Assembly: GCF_000943565.1 (NCBI RefSeq)
Contig: NZ_JTDW01000007.1
Location: forward strand, 62,001-126,000
Direction of reading: 5' to 3'
DNA length: 64,000 nucleotides
DNA from: Neotamlana sedimentorum
Lineage (GTDB): Bacteria; Bacteroidota; Bacteroidia; Flavobacteriales; Flavobacteriaceae
A program made the translations under genes and the position numbers. Shown here piece after piece: positions 7,542-15,010 of this stretch. The notes under the pieces were generated by a model, which was not told the origin of the DNA, searched no databases, and saw only the letters and a list, made by a program, of their open reading frames with translations. The first letter of the stretch is position 1. Each line of letters starts with the position of its first letter.

Positions 7542-9494
7542 ATGTTTAAAAAAACCATTTTCCATATCATTTGCCTCATCAGTTTTTATGGTTTTTCACA
7601 AGAAACCTTAGTAACCGATTCTATTAGAGTTGCCACAATACTCCCAACTGTAAATCAAAATGAAGTTAAGTTTACGCCCAAAACACCACAACTTAATCAA
7701 ATTGCTGGTGCGCCTAAAGCTTTTTATACCCATTACTGGGAATTTGGAGACGGCCAATTTAGCACCGAAGAAAACCCAACTCATGTTTATAAAGAAAAAG
7801 GCGAATACAACGTCAAGTTATGGGCAACTAATAATTACGACACGGGTAAACCACCAACCTCCAGACCCAAAAAAGTAGTTATAAATTCGACCAACATAAC
7901 TTTTGATGATGTTGCAACCATGAACAACGACTTTATTTTAAAACGCAATCGAGAACCCGTTCCAGATGAAGAAATGGTAGCCATTGTACGTTATAAAAAC
8001 ATAAAAAACTATACAACAAACGGTAAAATTTATCTGTTTTACAACGAAAATGAATTTAAAGCAGACAATTTTGAAATTCTTGAAACCCGAATGTACCATA
8101 ACGAAAAAAGCAGCGATGCCAACACGTTTACTTACACTGGAAAAATGGATTCAGATGTATTTGATATTGCTTCCGTAAGTGCAATTAATCAAATAAAACA
8201 CCAACAACTACAAGACACCACCGTAAAAACCAACTTACCGCTTACTTTAAAAGAATCGGAATTTCTATATAAAAACTGGCGCGTTATAGAATTCGACAAT
8301 ATGAAACCCGAAGAAGAACGCAATATTTTTGTTAGCCTAAAAACAACACCCGAAATGATAAAAGATACCAGCGCTATAATTTCGGTTCGCGGTGTTTATG
8401 TACCCGATAGCAATTACGACAACCATAAAGTAAAGGATATGGAAATGGAAATTGTTACCTCGCACGATCCTAATAAAATGTCATCCAACGGAACACTCAT
8501 GAATTATCGTTTGGTTCGTTTTAAAAATTTAAAGTATAAAATAAAATTTCAAAACAACGGTGAAGGGCCCGCAAGAACTATTCGACTAGAAACCGATATT
8601 CCTGAGATGCTCGATAAAGCTTCAATTAAAATTTTAGATATGTATCCTAAATGCGACATTTGCCCCAAGCGCGATGTTATTTACAGTTGTTTAGATACAA
8701 CTTATACCGATTCGCAGGCTATTTTCACCTTTAAAAACATCTATTTACTAGGCAGTGAACAAAAAAATGTTAAGGAATACGACAGTACAAAAGGCTTTGT
8801 AAAATACAGCATTAAGTTTGCTAAAGATTTTCATAAGAAAAAAACAAAGAGCAGAACCTCTATTATTTTCGATAAAAACGAACCTATAATAACCAACTAC
8901 TCTACCACACGTTTTACACCCGGACTTTCCATTGGCTTAAAAGCTGGTGTAAACTCTTTTAGCAACTTAAACGATTCTGAAAGTTACTTTTTTGGGGTTA
9001 CCTTATCGCCTTACAAATCGTACCGTTGGTATTGGCAGGTAGAATTACAAAACAATTTTCACGAGTACCAACAAGACACACAAGTACAAGAAGAATTTGT
9101 TGATGATCCGCAAGGCTTTAGGTTTAGGCAACGCACCACTACAAACACTACCTTTAATAATATTGATTGGGATGTTCCTGTGCTAATACGCTACAACATA
9201 AATAATTATTTAGGGCTTGGAGCTGGCTTACACAATACCATTTCGGTTTCCGAAAAGCAAAATCAAGATATTTTAATTGAGCAGTATGAAGGCTCCGAAC
9301 CTGATGCCCCTGTATTTAACACTATTGAAGACTCACAAGAAACCACCAACAGCTTTACCAATTTAAGAAGCGGTTTACTTTTTGAAGCTACCGCAGGATT
9401 TGCCAGAATTGGCCCAAGTTTAGGTGCCCGATATATTATGAATTTCGATAGCGATTTTAGCTATTGGCAATTTTACGCCATTTGGAAGTTTTAA
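7542..9494 (+). CDS. PKD-domain outer-membrane protein
   Basis: 650 residues. The signal peptide covers about 1-19. A PKD domain at about 44-116 shows the WEFGDG core (66-71) and HVYKEKGEYNVKL. A central beta-rich region includes a CDICPKRDVIYSC four-Cys-like patch near residue 374. The C-terminal ~200 residues have alternating aromatic strands ending in WQFYAIWKF, as in a small outer-membrane beta-barrel. It is the first gene of a probable operon with the CHAT, retropepsin and regulator genes (28, -11 and 31 bp gaps). It is probably the surface component of that system; this role is inferred from position. Confidence 0.75.
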   Translation: MFKKTIFHIICLISFYGFSQETLVTDSIRVATILPTVNQNEVKFTPKTPQLNQIAGAPKAFYTHYWEFGDGQFSTEENPTHVYKEKGEYNVKLWATNNYDTGKPPTSRPKKVVINSTNITFDDVATMNNDFILKRNREPVPDEEMVAIVRYKNIKNYTTNGKIYLFYNENEFKADNFEILETRMYHNEKSSDANTFTYTGKMDSDVFDIASVSAINQIKHQQLQDTTVKTNLPLTLKESEFLYKNWRVIEFDNMKPEEERNIFVSLKTTPEMIKDTSAIISVRGVYVPDSNYDNHKVKDMEMEIVTSHDPNKMSSNGTLMNYRLVRFKNLKYKIKFQNNGEGPARTIRLETDIPEMLDKASIKILDMYPKCDICPKRDVIYSCLDTTYTDSQAIFTFKNIYLLGSEQKNVKEYDSTKGFVKYSIKFAKDFHKKKTKSRTSIIFDKNEPIITNYSTTRFTPGLSIGLKAGVNSFSNLNDSESYFFGVTLSPYKSYRWYWQVELQNNFHEYQQDTQVQEEFVDDPQGFRFRQRTTTNTTFNNIDWDVPVLIRYNINNYLGLGAGLHNTISVSEKQNQDILIEQYEGSEPDAPVFNTIEDSQETTNSFTNLRSGLLFEATAGFARIGPSLGARYIMNFDSDFSYWQFYAIWKF

Positions 9495-9522
9495 AACTTA
9501 GCTACAACGAGCGTACATAAAT

Positions 9523-12084
9523 ATGAAAAAACTCCATTTTCTTCTTTTTTTAATTTCGCCTTTTTTGTTTTCTCAAAACTTAGAAGAACGTATTTATGCG
9601 GCCTCCGAAACATTTATCGCAAATAAAACTGAAGCTGAATTAATAAAATTGACAGAAAAGGAACAGCATTATAAATCAAGAATAAAAAGTAAAGACGAGC
9701 AGCTAGCTTTGGTGTTCTTACAATGCCACAAAGGCTTTTATTTAAAAGAAACTGGCCGTTTAACAACTAGTATTTTAAGTTACGAAGAAGCTTCAAAACG
9801 TTTTTTTAACAACGAACTTTCAGTCATTTCTAATTTCGATATTATTGAAAGTTGCCTTAAACCTTTAGGTAATTTATACATTCAAATAAACGATTATACT
9901 AATGCCATAAGTACAATAAATCATTATATTTTACTGGCTAAAAATCAACAAAACACAAAACATCAAAATAGTGGTTATATCAACTTAGCTATTCTATATC
10001 AAACTCTAGGAAAACATAATACAGCTTTACAAACTTTAGAATTAGCCACATTAAAACCCATTAAAAACAATAAGCAATGGCAATTAATACATCAATTAAA
10101 AATTAAAAGTTTTATTGCCTTAAATAATTTTAAAACCGCACAGGCGCTCAACAATCAACTACAATCAAATTTTGAAAAACATAAAAACAACTACGCCATT
10201 GCATTAAAACTAAACAATATTCCTTTAGCTATTTCAGAATTTAAAAAAGCCAAGGCCTTAATTAAAAAAGAACAGGTATCGGCCAGATATTTAGCTAAAT
10301 TTTATTTTGAAGAAGCTCAACTTCATGTTCTCAATCAAAATAACACTTCTGCTAAATTAAGTCTACAACATGCGCTCGATTTTTTATTACCGAACCACAA
10401 CAAGTTAAAGCTACCAAATACGAAATCTCTATACGCCGAAAATACTTTTATTGATATTTTCGACCTTTTTGCTTCAATTGAAACAAACATTAGTAAAGCT
10501 TTAAACTATCTCGACTTAAGTTTTTATGTATCGCGTTTACTTCAAGAAAAATCGACTTCGCAGGAAAACAAAATTCAGCATCAAGCATCAAACAGATTGC
10601 GCAGCGAAACCTGTATACATTTTCTTTATAATCGGTTTAAAAATTCAGGAGATAAAAAAAATATTATTGCAGCCTTACAATATGCCGAAAGCAACAAATC
10701 TGGTGTTTTAAAAAAAATTGCAACTAAAAAATTACGATTGCAAGAATTTCCAAACGACAGTTTACTTATAACAGAATTTAAATTATTAGCAGAGCAAGAA
10801 CGACTTACAAGCGAGTTAATTCAAGCCGAAATTAAAAATAGCGACACACAAAAAATAAATACGTTAAGCACTGCTTTAAATTCTGTTTCTGTTGAATTAA
10901 AAAGATTGCAACCCTCGATTAACGAAAAATACGAAAACTATAAAACCAACAAATTCTCTTTAGAAGAACTTCAAAATTTGCTTCATAAAGATGAAGCTAC
11001 CTGTTTAGAATTTTTCTTTGGAAATCGCGCAATTTATTTATTTAAAATAACCAAAAACGATATTAATCTAGATAAAATTGAACTAGACGAAACGGTTTTA
11101 AACCAAATAAAAAACTTTATTCATTTATTCGATAATGCTTCAATAATAAACAATAATTTAGCAAACTTCAGTATTAATGCATTCCGCTTATTTCAGCTTT
11201 TAAAACTTGAACGTATTGAAAGTAAAAATGTCGTTATAATACCCGATGGTTTATTAAATTTCGTGCCTTTCGAAGCCCTTTTAACCAAAAAAACCGAAAG
11301 CACTTTATACCAAAACATGCCGTTTTTAGTAACACAGCATAACATTGCATATAATTCGAGTGCGGTATTTTATACACAAAATATTAAACCTAAAACCAAC
11401 AAAAATGTTTTAGGCGTATTTCCTGTTTTTGAAAACGAAAATCAGGCTCTGCCATATTCTTTAAACGAAGCAACCCATATAAAAGAACACTTTAAAGGAG
11501 ACTATTTAATAAAACAAGCGGCTACAAAACAAGCTTTTTTAAATCGAGTAGAACATTTTGGAATCATTCATTTATCAACGCACGCAAGTAGTGGTAATTT
11601 TTCGTTACCTGCAAATATTTCCTTTATTGATGATACTTTATTTTTAAACGAACTTTACACCTTGAATTTAAATCCAGATCTCGTTATTTTAAGCGCATGC
11701 GAAACAGGCATTGGCAAATTATACAAAGGTGCTGGCGCCATGAGTATTGCCCGAGGATTTCAATACGCAGGTGCAGAAAATCTTTTGTTTTCGCTTTGGC
11801 AAATAAACGATTTATCGACTTCGCAAATGATGCAATTGTTTTATAAAAGCTATAAAAATTCAAAATCGGCATTCCAAGCTAACGTATTTTCAAAACGAAG
11901 TTACCTTAACAGCGAAACTATTTCGAACGCCAAAAAATCGCCCTATTATTGGAGCGCATTTGTTTATTACGGCCAACTGGACAACCCTATTAAAAATAAC
12001 AATTTAATTTATGTTATTATTGGTAGTTTAATTTCACTGTTTATAGTATTTTTGAGAAGAAAACTAAAAAGACATGCAGCCTAA
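9523..12084 (+). CDS. TPR-CHAT protease, exported and anchored in the inner membrane
   Basis: 853 residues. A signal peptide covers about 1-17, then helical TPR-like repeats run from about 60 to 400. A CHAT (caspase-like, clan CD) domain spans about 520-815. The catalytic His687 is in the STHAS motif and Cys726 is in SACETG; both are intact. A membrane helix at about 826-845 is followed by a basic tail, so the protease should face the periplasm and be fixed by its C-terminus. CHAT proteases are usually activated through their TPR or partner domains. It sits 28 bp after the PKD gene and overlaps the retropepsin gene. Its substrate is unknown; the periplasmic TPR part of the nearby anti-sigma-like protein is one candidate. 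Confidence 0.85.
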   Translation: MKKLHFLLFLISPFLFSQNLEERIYAASETFIANKTEAELIKLTEKEQHYKSRIKSKDEQLALVFLQCHKGFYLKETGRLTTSILSYEEASKRFFNNELSVISNFDIIESCLKPLGNLYIQINDYTNAISTINHYILLAKNQQNTKHQNSGYINLAILYQTLGKHNTALQTLELATLKPIKNNKQWQLIHQLKIKSFIALNNFKTAQALNNQLQSNFEKHKNNYAIALKLNNIPLAISEFKKAKALIKKEQVSARYLAKFYFEEAQLHVLNQNNTSAKLSLQHALDFLLPNHNKLKLPNTKSLYAENTFIDIFDLFASIETNISKALNYLDLSFYVSRLLQEKSTSQENKIQHQASNRLRSETCIHFLYNRFKNSGDKKNIIAALQYAESNKSGVLKKIATKKLRLQEFPNDSLLITEFKLLAEQERLTSELIQAEIKNSDTQKINTLSTALNSVSVELKRLQPSINEKYENYKTNKFSLEELQNLLHKDEATCLEFFFGNRAIYLFKITKNDINLDKIELDETVLNQIKNFIHLFDNASIINNNLANFSINAFRLFQLLKLERIESKNVVIIPDGLLNFVPFEALLTKKTESTLYQNMPFLVTQHNIAYNSSAVFYTQNIKPKTNKNVLGVFPVFENENQALPYSLNEATHIKEHFKGDYLIKQAATKQAFLNRVEHFGIIHLSTHASSGNFSLPANISFIDDTLFLNELYTLNLNPDLVILSACETGIGKLYKGAGAMSIARGFQYAGAENLLFSLWQINDLSTSQMMQLFYKSYKNSKSAFQANVFSKRSYLNSETISNAKKSPYYWSAFVYYGQLDNPIKNNNLIYVIIGSLISLFIVFLRRKLKRHAA

Positions 12085-12517
12085 TTTACAAGAATTTCTT
12101 CTACAAAAAGGTTATGCCAAAGTAAAGTTACACCTTACCAAAACCAATCATTTTGAAATAAAAGCTACTATTAACGGTAAAAAAGGCCTATTTATTTTAG
12201 ATACAGGAGCCTCAAATTCTTGTGTTGGCTTTGAAGCCATTGAAACCTTTAAACTAAAAGCTGAAGAATCTATTATAAAAGCAGCAGGTGCAGGGGCTAC
12301 TGATATGGATACTAAAATGTCTAAACGCAATAAAATTAAAATAGGAAAATGGACCAATAGTAAAATAGTATTGGTCCTTTTTAACCTTACACACGTAAAC
12401 ACGGCTTTAAAAAATCATAATTCACAACCTGTTGATGGTATAATTGGAGCCGATATCTTAAAAAAAGCTAAAGCTGTTATAGATTATGAAAAGAAATATC
12501 TATATTTAAAACTATAA
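12074..12517 (+). CDS. Retropepsin-like (clan AA) aspartic protease
   Basis: 147 residues, the size of one retropepsin monomer. The catalytic motif LDTGASNS contains Asp43, and the paired hydrophobic-Gly motif is seen in GIIGADIL near 137. No signal peptide or membrane helix is seen, so it is probably cytoplasmic and acts as a dimer. The start lies inside the last codons of the CHAT gene (11-bp overlap), which suggests coupled translation and a fixed ratio of the two proteases. Single-domain bacterial retropepsins are poorly characterised; the substrate here is unknown. Confidence 0.88.
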   Translation: MQPNLQEFLLQKGYAKVKLHLTKTNHFEIKATINGKKGLFILDTGASNSCVGFEAIETFKLKAEESIIKAAGAGATDMDTKMSKRNKIKIGKWTNSKIVLVLFNLTHVNTALKNHNSQPVDGIIGADILKKAKAVIDYEKKYLYLKL

Positions 12518-12548
12518 TAATAGCATAAAATAATTTCCTCTCTAACGA

Positions 12549-13178
12549 ATGACCAATTCAATTGTAATTGCAGACGATCATCCATTGATGTTACGTGGCC
12601 TCACCGATTTTTTAAACTCCAAAGGTTTTAATATAATTGGTAGCGCTTCTGACGGAAAAAGCGCCTATAACTTAATAGTTAAGGAAAAGCCTGAAATAGC
12701 CATTTTAGATATTAGGATGCCACATATGACGGGATTAGAAGTCGCAGAAGCCTGTAAAAAAAACAATATAGACACTAAAATTATTCTTATTACCTTCGAT
12801 AAAGAAGAAGACCTTTACGACCAAGCCAAGGTTTTTAACGTTTACGGCTATATTTTAAAAGAATTTGCCATTGAAGAAATTGAAGCTTGCATTAAAAGTG
12901 TAATAAGCAACACCCCTTATTTTAGTGACGAAATAGCATTATACTTACAAAACTCTCATAGGGAAAGACCTAAAGAAATTGATTGTTTAACAAAATCTGA
13001 ATTAAAAATTGTTAAACTAATTAGCAACAACAAAACGAGCCAAGACATTGCAGATGAACTTTCTATATCGGTTAGAACGGTAGATAAACACCGTAGTAAT
13101 ATTGTTGCAAAGCTTGGTTTAGATAACAAACCCACATCCTTATCCATATGGGCAACATTAAACAAGCATTTTTTATAA
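12549..13178 (+). CDS. Orphan LuxR/NarL-family response regulator
   Basis: 209 residues. The receiver domain (1-120) has the acidic pair Asp9-Asp10, phospho-acceptor Asp54 (AILDIRMP), Thr82 and Lys104, all the residues needed for phosphorylation. A LuxR-type helix-turn-helix lies at about 146-204 (SQDIADELSISVRTVDKHR). No histidine kinase gene is nearby. It is the last gene of the PKD-CHAT-retropepsin operon. A 14-bp-arm palindrome overlaps its stop codon, and two related palindromes follow, each 29 bp before a -7 box; these are its most likely binding sites. Confidence 0.92.
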   Translation: MTNSIVIADDHPLMLRGLTDFLNSKGFNIIGSASDGKSAYNLIVKEKPEIAILDIRMPHMTGLEVAEACKKNNIDTKIILITFDKEEDLYDQAKVFNVYGYILKEFAIEEIEACIKSVISNTPYFSDEIALYLQNSHRERPKEIDCLTKSELKIVKLISNNKTSQDIADELSISVRTVDKHRSNIVAKLGLDNKPTSLSIWATLNKHFL

Positions 13179-13227
13179 AATACGTATATGTACGTATTTT
13201 ATAATTCATAAACATAATATATCTTTA
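13173..13227 (+). promoter_or_regulatory. Operator palindrome and promoter of small-RNA unit 1
   Basis: Perfect 14-bp arms TTATAAAATACGTA (13173-13186) and TACGTATTTTATAA (13191-13204) around a 4-bp spacer. The -7 box TATCTTTA is at 13220-13227, close to the Bacteroidota TAnnTTTG. The palindrome centre falls roughly 40-45 bp before the expected transcription start, where a LuxR-type activator normally sits. Binding by the regulator encoded just upstream is inferred. Confidence 0.7.
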
Positions 13228-13232
13228 CAGTG

Positions 13233-13298
13233 CTATTAATTAGTTCTTAGGGAGAATTATAAAAAGGTTCTAAATTGAAAAATTTAGACCTTTTTTTT
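13233..13298 (+). ncRNA. Predicted small RNA, unit 1
   Basis: A stretch of about 65 nt from just after the -7 box to an intrinsic terminator at 13261-13299 (stem GGT-CTAAATT/AATTTAGACC followed by nine T). The first ~30 nt, including TTAGTTCTTAGGGAGAA, are nearly identical in unit 2, while the terminator stems differ in sequence but keep their pairing. No normal ORF fits. The start is estimated from the -7 box. The target is unknown. Confidence 0.6.
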
Positions 13299-13311
13299 TG
13301 ATATCAAATTA

Positions 13312-13362
13312 AAAATACGCAGAAGTACGTATTTTATAATTCACAAACATAGTATATCTTTA
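13312..13362 (+). promoter_or_regulatory. Operator palindrome and promoter of small-RNA unit 2
   Basis: Arms AAAATACGCA (13312-13321) and TACGTATTTT (13326-13335), one mismatch, 4-bp spacer. The -7 box TATCTTTA is at 13355-13362. The distance from the right arm to the -7 box is 29 bp, the same as in units 1 and 3. Confidence 0.7.
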
Positions 13363-13367
13363 CAGTG

Positions 13368-13433
13368 CTATTAATTAGTTCTTAGGGAGAATTATAAAAG
13401 GTTTTAGGTCGTAATGACCTAAAGCCTTTTTTT
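13368..13433 (+). ncRNA. Predicted small RNA, unit 2
   Basis: About 65 nt ending in a terminator with stem GGTTTTAGGTC (13400-13410) and GACCTAAAGCC (13416-13426) and a T-run. The 5' half matches unit 1 almost base for base, which points to an RNA duplicated in tandem. The start is estimated from the -7 box. Confidence 0.6.
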
Positions 13434-13456
13434 AATTGCAAATCCGGTAGAGCCTT

Positions 13457-13507
13457 AAAATACGTATAACTGCTTATTTTATTTAACAATTTTACTATTT
13501 AACTTTA
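13457..13507 (+). promoter_or_regulatory. Operator palindrome and promoter of unit 3
   Basis: Left arm AAAATACGTA (13457-13466), 4-bp spacer, diverged right arm TGCTTATTTT (13471-13480). The -7 box TAACTTTA is at 13500-13507, again 29 bp from the right arm. The sequence after the box (CGGTGCTATTAA) matches units 1 and 2. Confidence 0.6.
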
Positions 13508-13539
13508 CGGTGCTATTAAACAAAATATCTAGTTGAGGG

Positions 13540-13585
13540 ATTTTTAAATCTCTGCGTTAATTACAATAGCGCAGAGTTTAAAAAT
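13540..13585 (+). promoter_or_regulatory. Strong hairpin in the leader of the small membrane peptide gene
   Basis: Stem of ATTTTTAAA/TTTAAAAAT (9 bp) and CTCTGCG/CGCAGAG (7 bp) with one bulged T and a 13-nt loop. It ends 14 nt before the ATG of the 33-residue gene. There is no T-run after it, so it is not a usual terminator; it could control translation or be a structured RNA in its own right. Confidence 0.55.
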
Positions 13586-13599
13586 ATAAAATAATTATT

Positions 13600-13701
13600 A
13601 TGGGAGAGGAAAATAAAACAATAAACAAATGTTTATTTATTGGCTTAGTCATTATAGTTGTTATAACCATCGGTTTTAATATAATGCTGTTCTTTTATTA
13701 G
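13600..13701 (+). CDS. 33-residue single-pass membrane peptide
   Basis: ATG at 13600, TAG at 13699-13701. The product starts MGEENKTINK and continues as one hydrophobic helix (about residues 11-32) ending FFY. It lies in unit 3 of the tandem array, behind the same kind of operator and promoter as the two small RNAs, with a leader hairpin upstream and a terminator 17 bp downstream. A promoter, short polar head, helix and terminator together make a real small gene likely, but no homologue is known to me. It may act on an inner-membrane partner such as the CHAT or anti-sigma protein. Confidence 0.6.
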   Translation: MGEENKTINKCLFIGLVIIVVITIGFNIMLFFY

Positions 13702-13717
13702 TTAAATGTTCTAAAAT

Positions 13718-13755
13718 AAAAAAGGTGTTGTTTTTAAAAACAACACCTTTTTTAT
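13718..13755. terminator. Bidirectional intrinsic terminator
   Basis: Perfect 15-bp self-complementary hairpin built on AAAGGTGTTG/CAACACCTTT with A- and T-runs on either side. It ends unit 3 on the plus strand and can also end the convergent odhB gene. Confidence 0.85.
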
Positions 13756-13771
13756 TTTTAATAATATTTGC

Positions 13772-14980
13772 TTATAATTCTAAAGCCTTTTTAACATCAT
13801 TATTCATTAGTAAATCTAAAGGACTTTCCAGAGCTTCTTTAACAGCTACTAAAAACCCTACACTTTCTTTACCATCAATAATTCTGTGATCGTATGATAA
13901 AGCTACATACATCATAGGATGAATTTCAACATTACCATCTACAGCAATAGGACGTTGTATAATGTTATGCATACCTAAAATACCACTTTGAGGTGGATTA
14001 ATAATTGGTGTAGACAACATACTACCAAAAACACCTCCATTAGTAATAGTAAACGTACCTCCGGTCATTTCATCTACAGTTATTTGACCATCGCGAGCAC
14101 GTAATGCTAAACGTTTTACTTCAGACTCAACACCTCTAAAGGTTAAATTTTCGGCATTTCTAATTACAGGCACCATTAATCCTTTAGGTCCAGAAACTGC
14201 AATACTAATATCACAGAAATCGTATGAAAGCATTTCTTTACCATCAATCATTGAGTTAACAGCAGGATACATTTTTAAAGCACGAACTACAGCTAAAGTA
14301 AAGAAAGACATAAAACCTAACCCTACGCCATGCTTAGCTTTAAAAGTTTCTTTATACTCGTTACGTAAAGCAAAAATTGGTGTCATGTTAACTTCGTTAA
14401 ATGTTGTTAACATGGCTGTAGTATTCTTAGCTTCAACTAAACGCTCTGCTACTTTACGACGTAACATTGACATTTTACTACGTGTTTCGCCTCTAGAACC
14501 ACCAGTTGGTGTTCCCATTGAAGGAACCGCCTTAACAGCATCTTCTTTAGTTACTCTACCTGCCTTTCCGGTTCCAGCAACAGCTGATGCTTCAATACCT
14601 TTTTCGGCTAATATTTTTTTAGCAGCAGGACTTGCTGTTCCTGTTGCGTATGTTTTTTCGGTATTTGCTGGTTTAGCAGCTTCTACTTTTGGAGCTTCTT
14701 CTTTCGTTTCGGCTACTGGCTCACTACCACCTTCTGGTTTTTCTGCATCTGTATCAATTAAACAAACTACAGCACCAACCGCTACGGCATCACCTTCTTC
14801 TGCTTTTAATGTAATTGTTCCGCTTACTTCTGCAGGTAATTCTAATGTTGCCTTATCGCTATCTACCTCTGCTATGGCTTGATCTTTTTCAACATAATCT
14901 CCATCTTCTACTAGCCATGTTGCTATTTCTACCTCAGTAATAGATTCCCCCGGAGAAGGGACTTTCATTTCTAAAATCAT
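13772..14980 (-). CDS. odhB: Dihydrolipoyllysine-residue succinyltransferase (2-oxoglutarate dehydrogenase E2)
   Basis: 402 residues, normal length. The lipoyl domain (1-77) has the lipoylated Lys in DSDKATLEL. After an Ala/Glu/Pro-rich linker, a peripheral subunit-binding domain lies at about 112-148 ([14 protein letters not shown]). The acyltransferase core (about 172-400) carries the catalytic SYDHRIIDG motif near the end. It transfers succinyl groups from E2-lipoate to CoA in the TCA cycle. It follows sucA by 30 bp on the same strand, so the two are an operon; no E3 gene is adjacent. Confidence 0.97.
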   Translation of the reverse strand: MILEMKVPSPGESITEVEIATWLVEDGDYVEKDQAIAEVDSDKATLELPAEVSGTITLKAEEGDAVAVGAVVCLIDTDAEKPEGGSEPVAETKEEAPKVEAAKPANTEKTYATGTASPAAKKILAEKGIEASAVAGTGKAGRVTKEDAVKAVPSMGTPTGGSRGETRSKMSMLRRKVAERLVEAKNTTAMLTTFNEVNMTPIFALRNEYKETFKAKHGVGLGFMSFFTLAVVRALKMYPAVNSMIDGKEMLSYDFCDISIAVSGPKGLMVPVIRNAENLTFRGVESEVKRLALRARDGQITVDEMTGGTFTITNGGVFGSMLSTPIINPPQSGILGMHNIIQRPIAVDGNVEIHPMMYVALSYDHRIIDGKESVGFLVAVKEALESPLDLLMNNDVKKALEL

Positions 14981-15010
14981 TGGTCCTAATTTTTAAGTCG
15001 TATTTTTCGT

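Noticed and set aside
9523-12084. Craspase (type III-E CRISPR) TPR-CHAT
   Set aside because: The protein is exported and membrane-anchored, and no gRAMP, Csx30 or CRISPR array lies in the window; only the general CHAT-protease idea is shared.
13178-13520. Tandem repeats that could suggest a CRISPR array
   Set aside because: Only three units, about 135-145 bp apart, with promoters and terminators inside each; no short repeat/spacer pattern and no cas genes.
14385-14882. 165-residue open frame on the plus strand
   Set aside because: Lies wholly inside odhB on the opposite strand; composition follows from the Ala/Glu-rich linker of odhB; no start context or family match.
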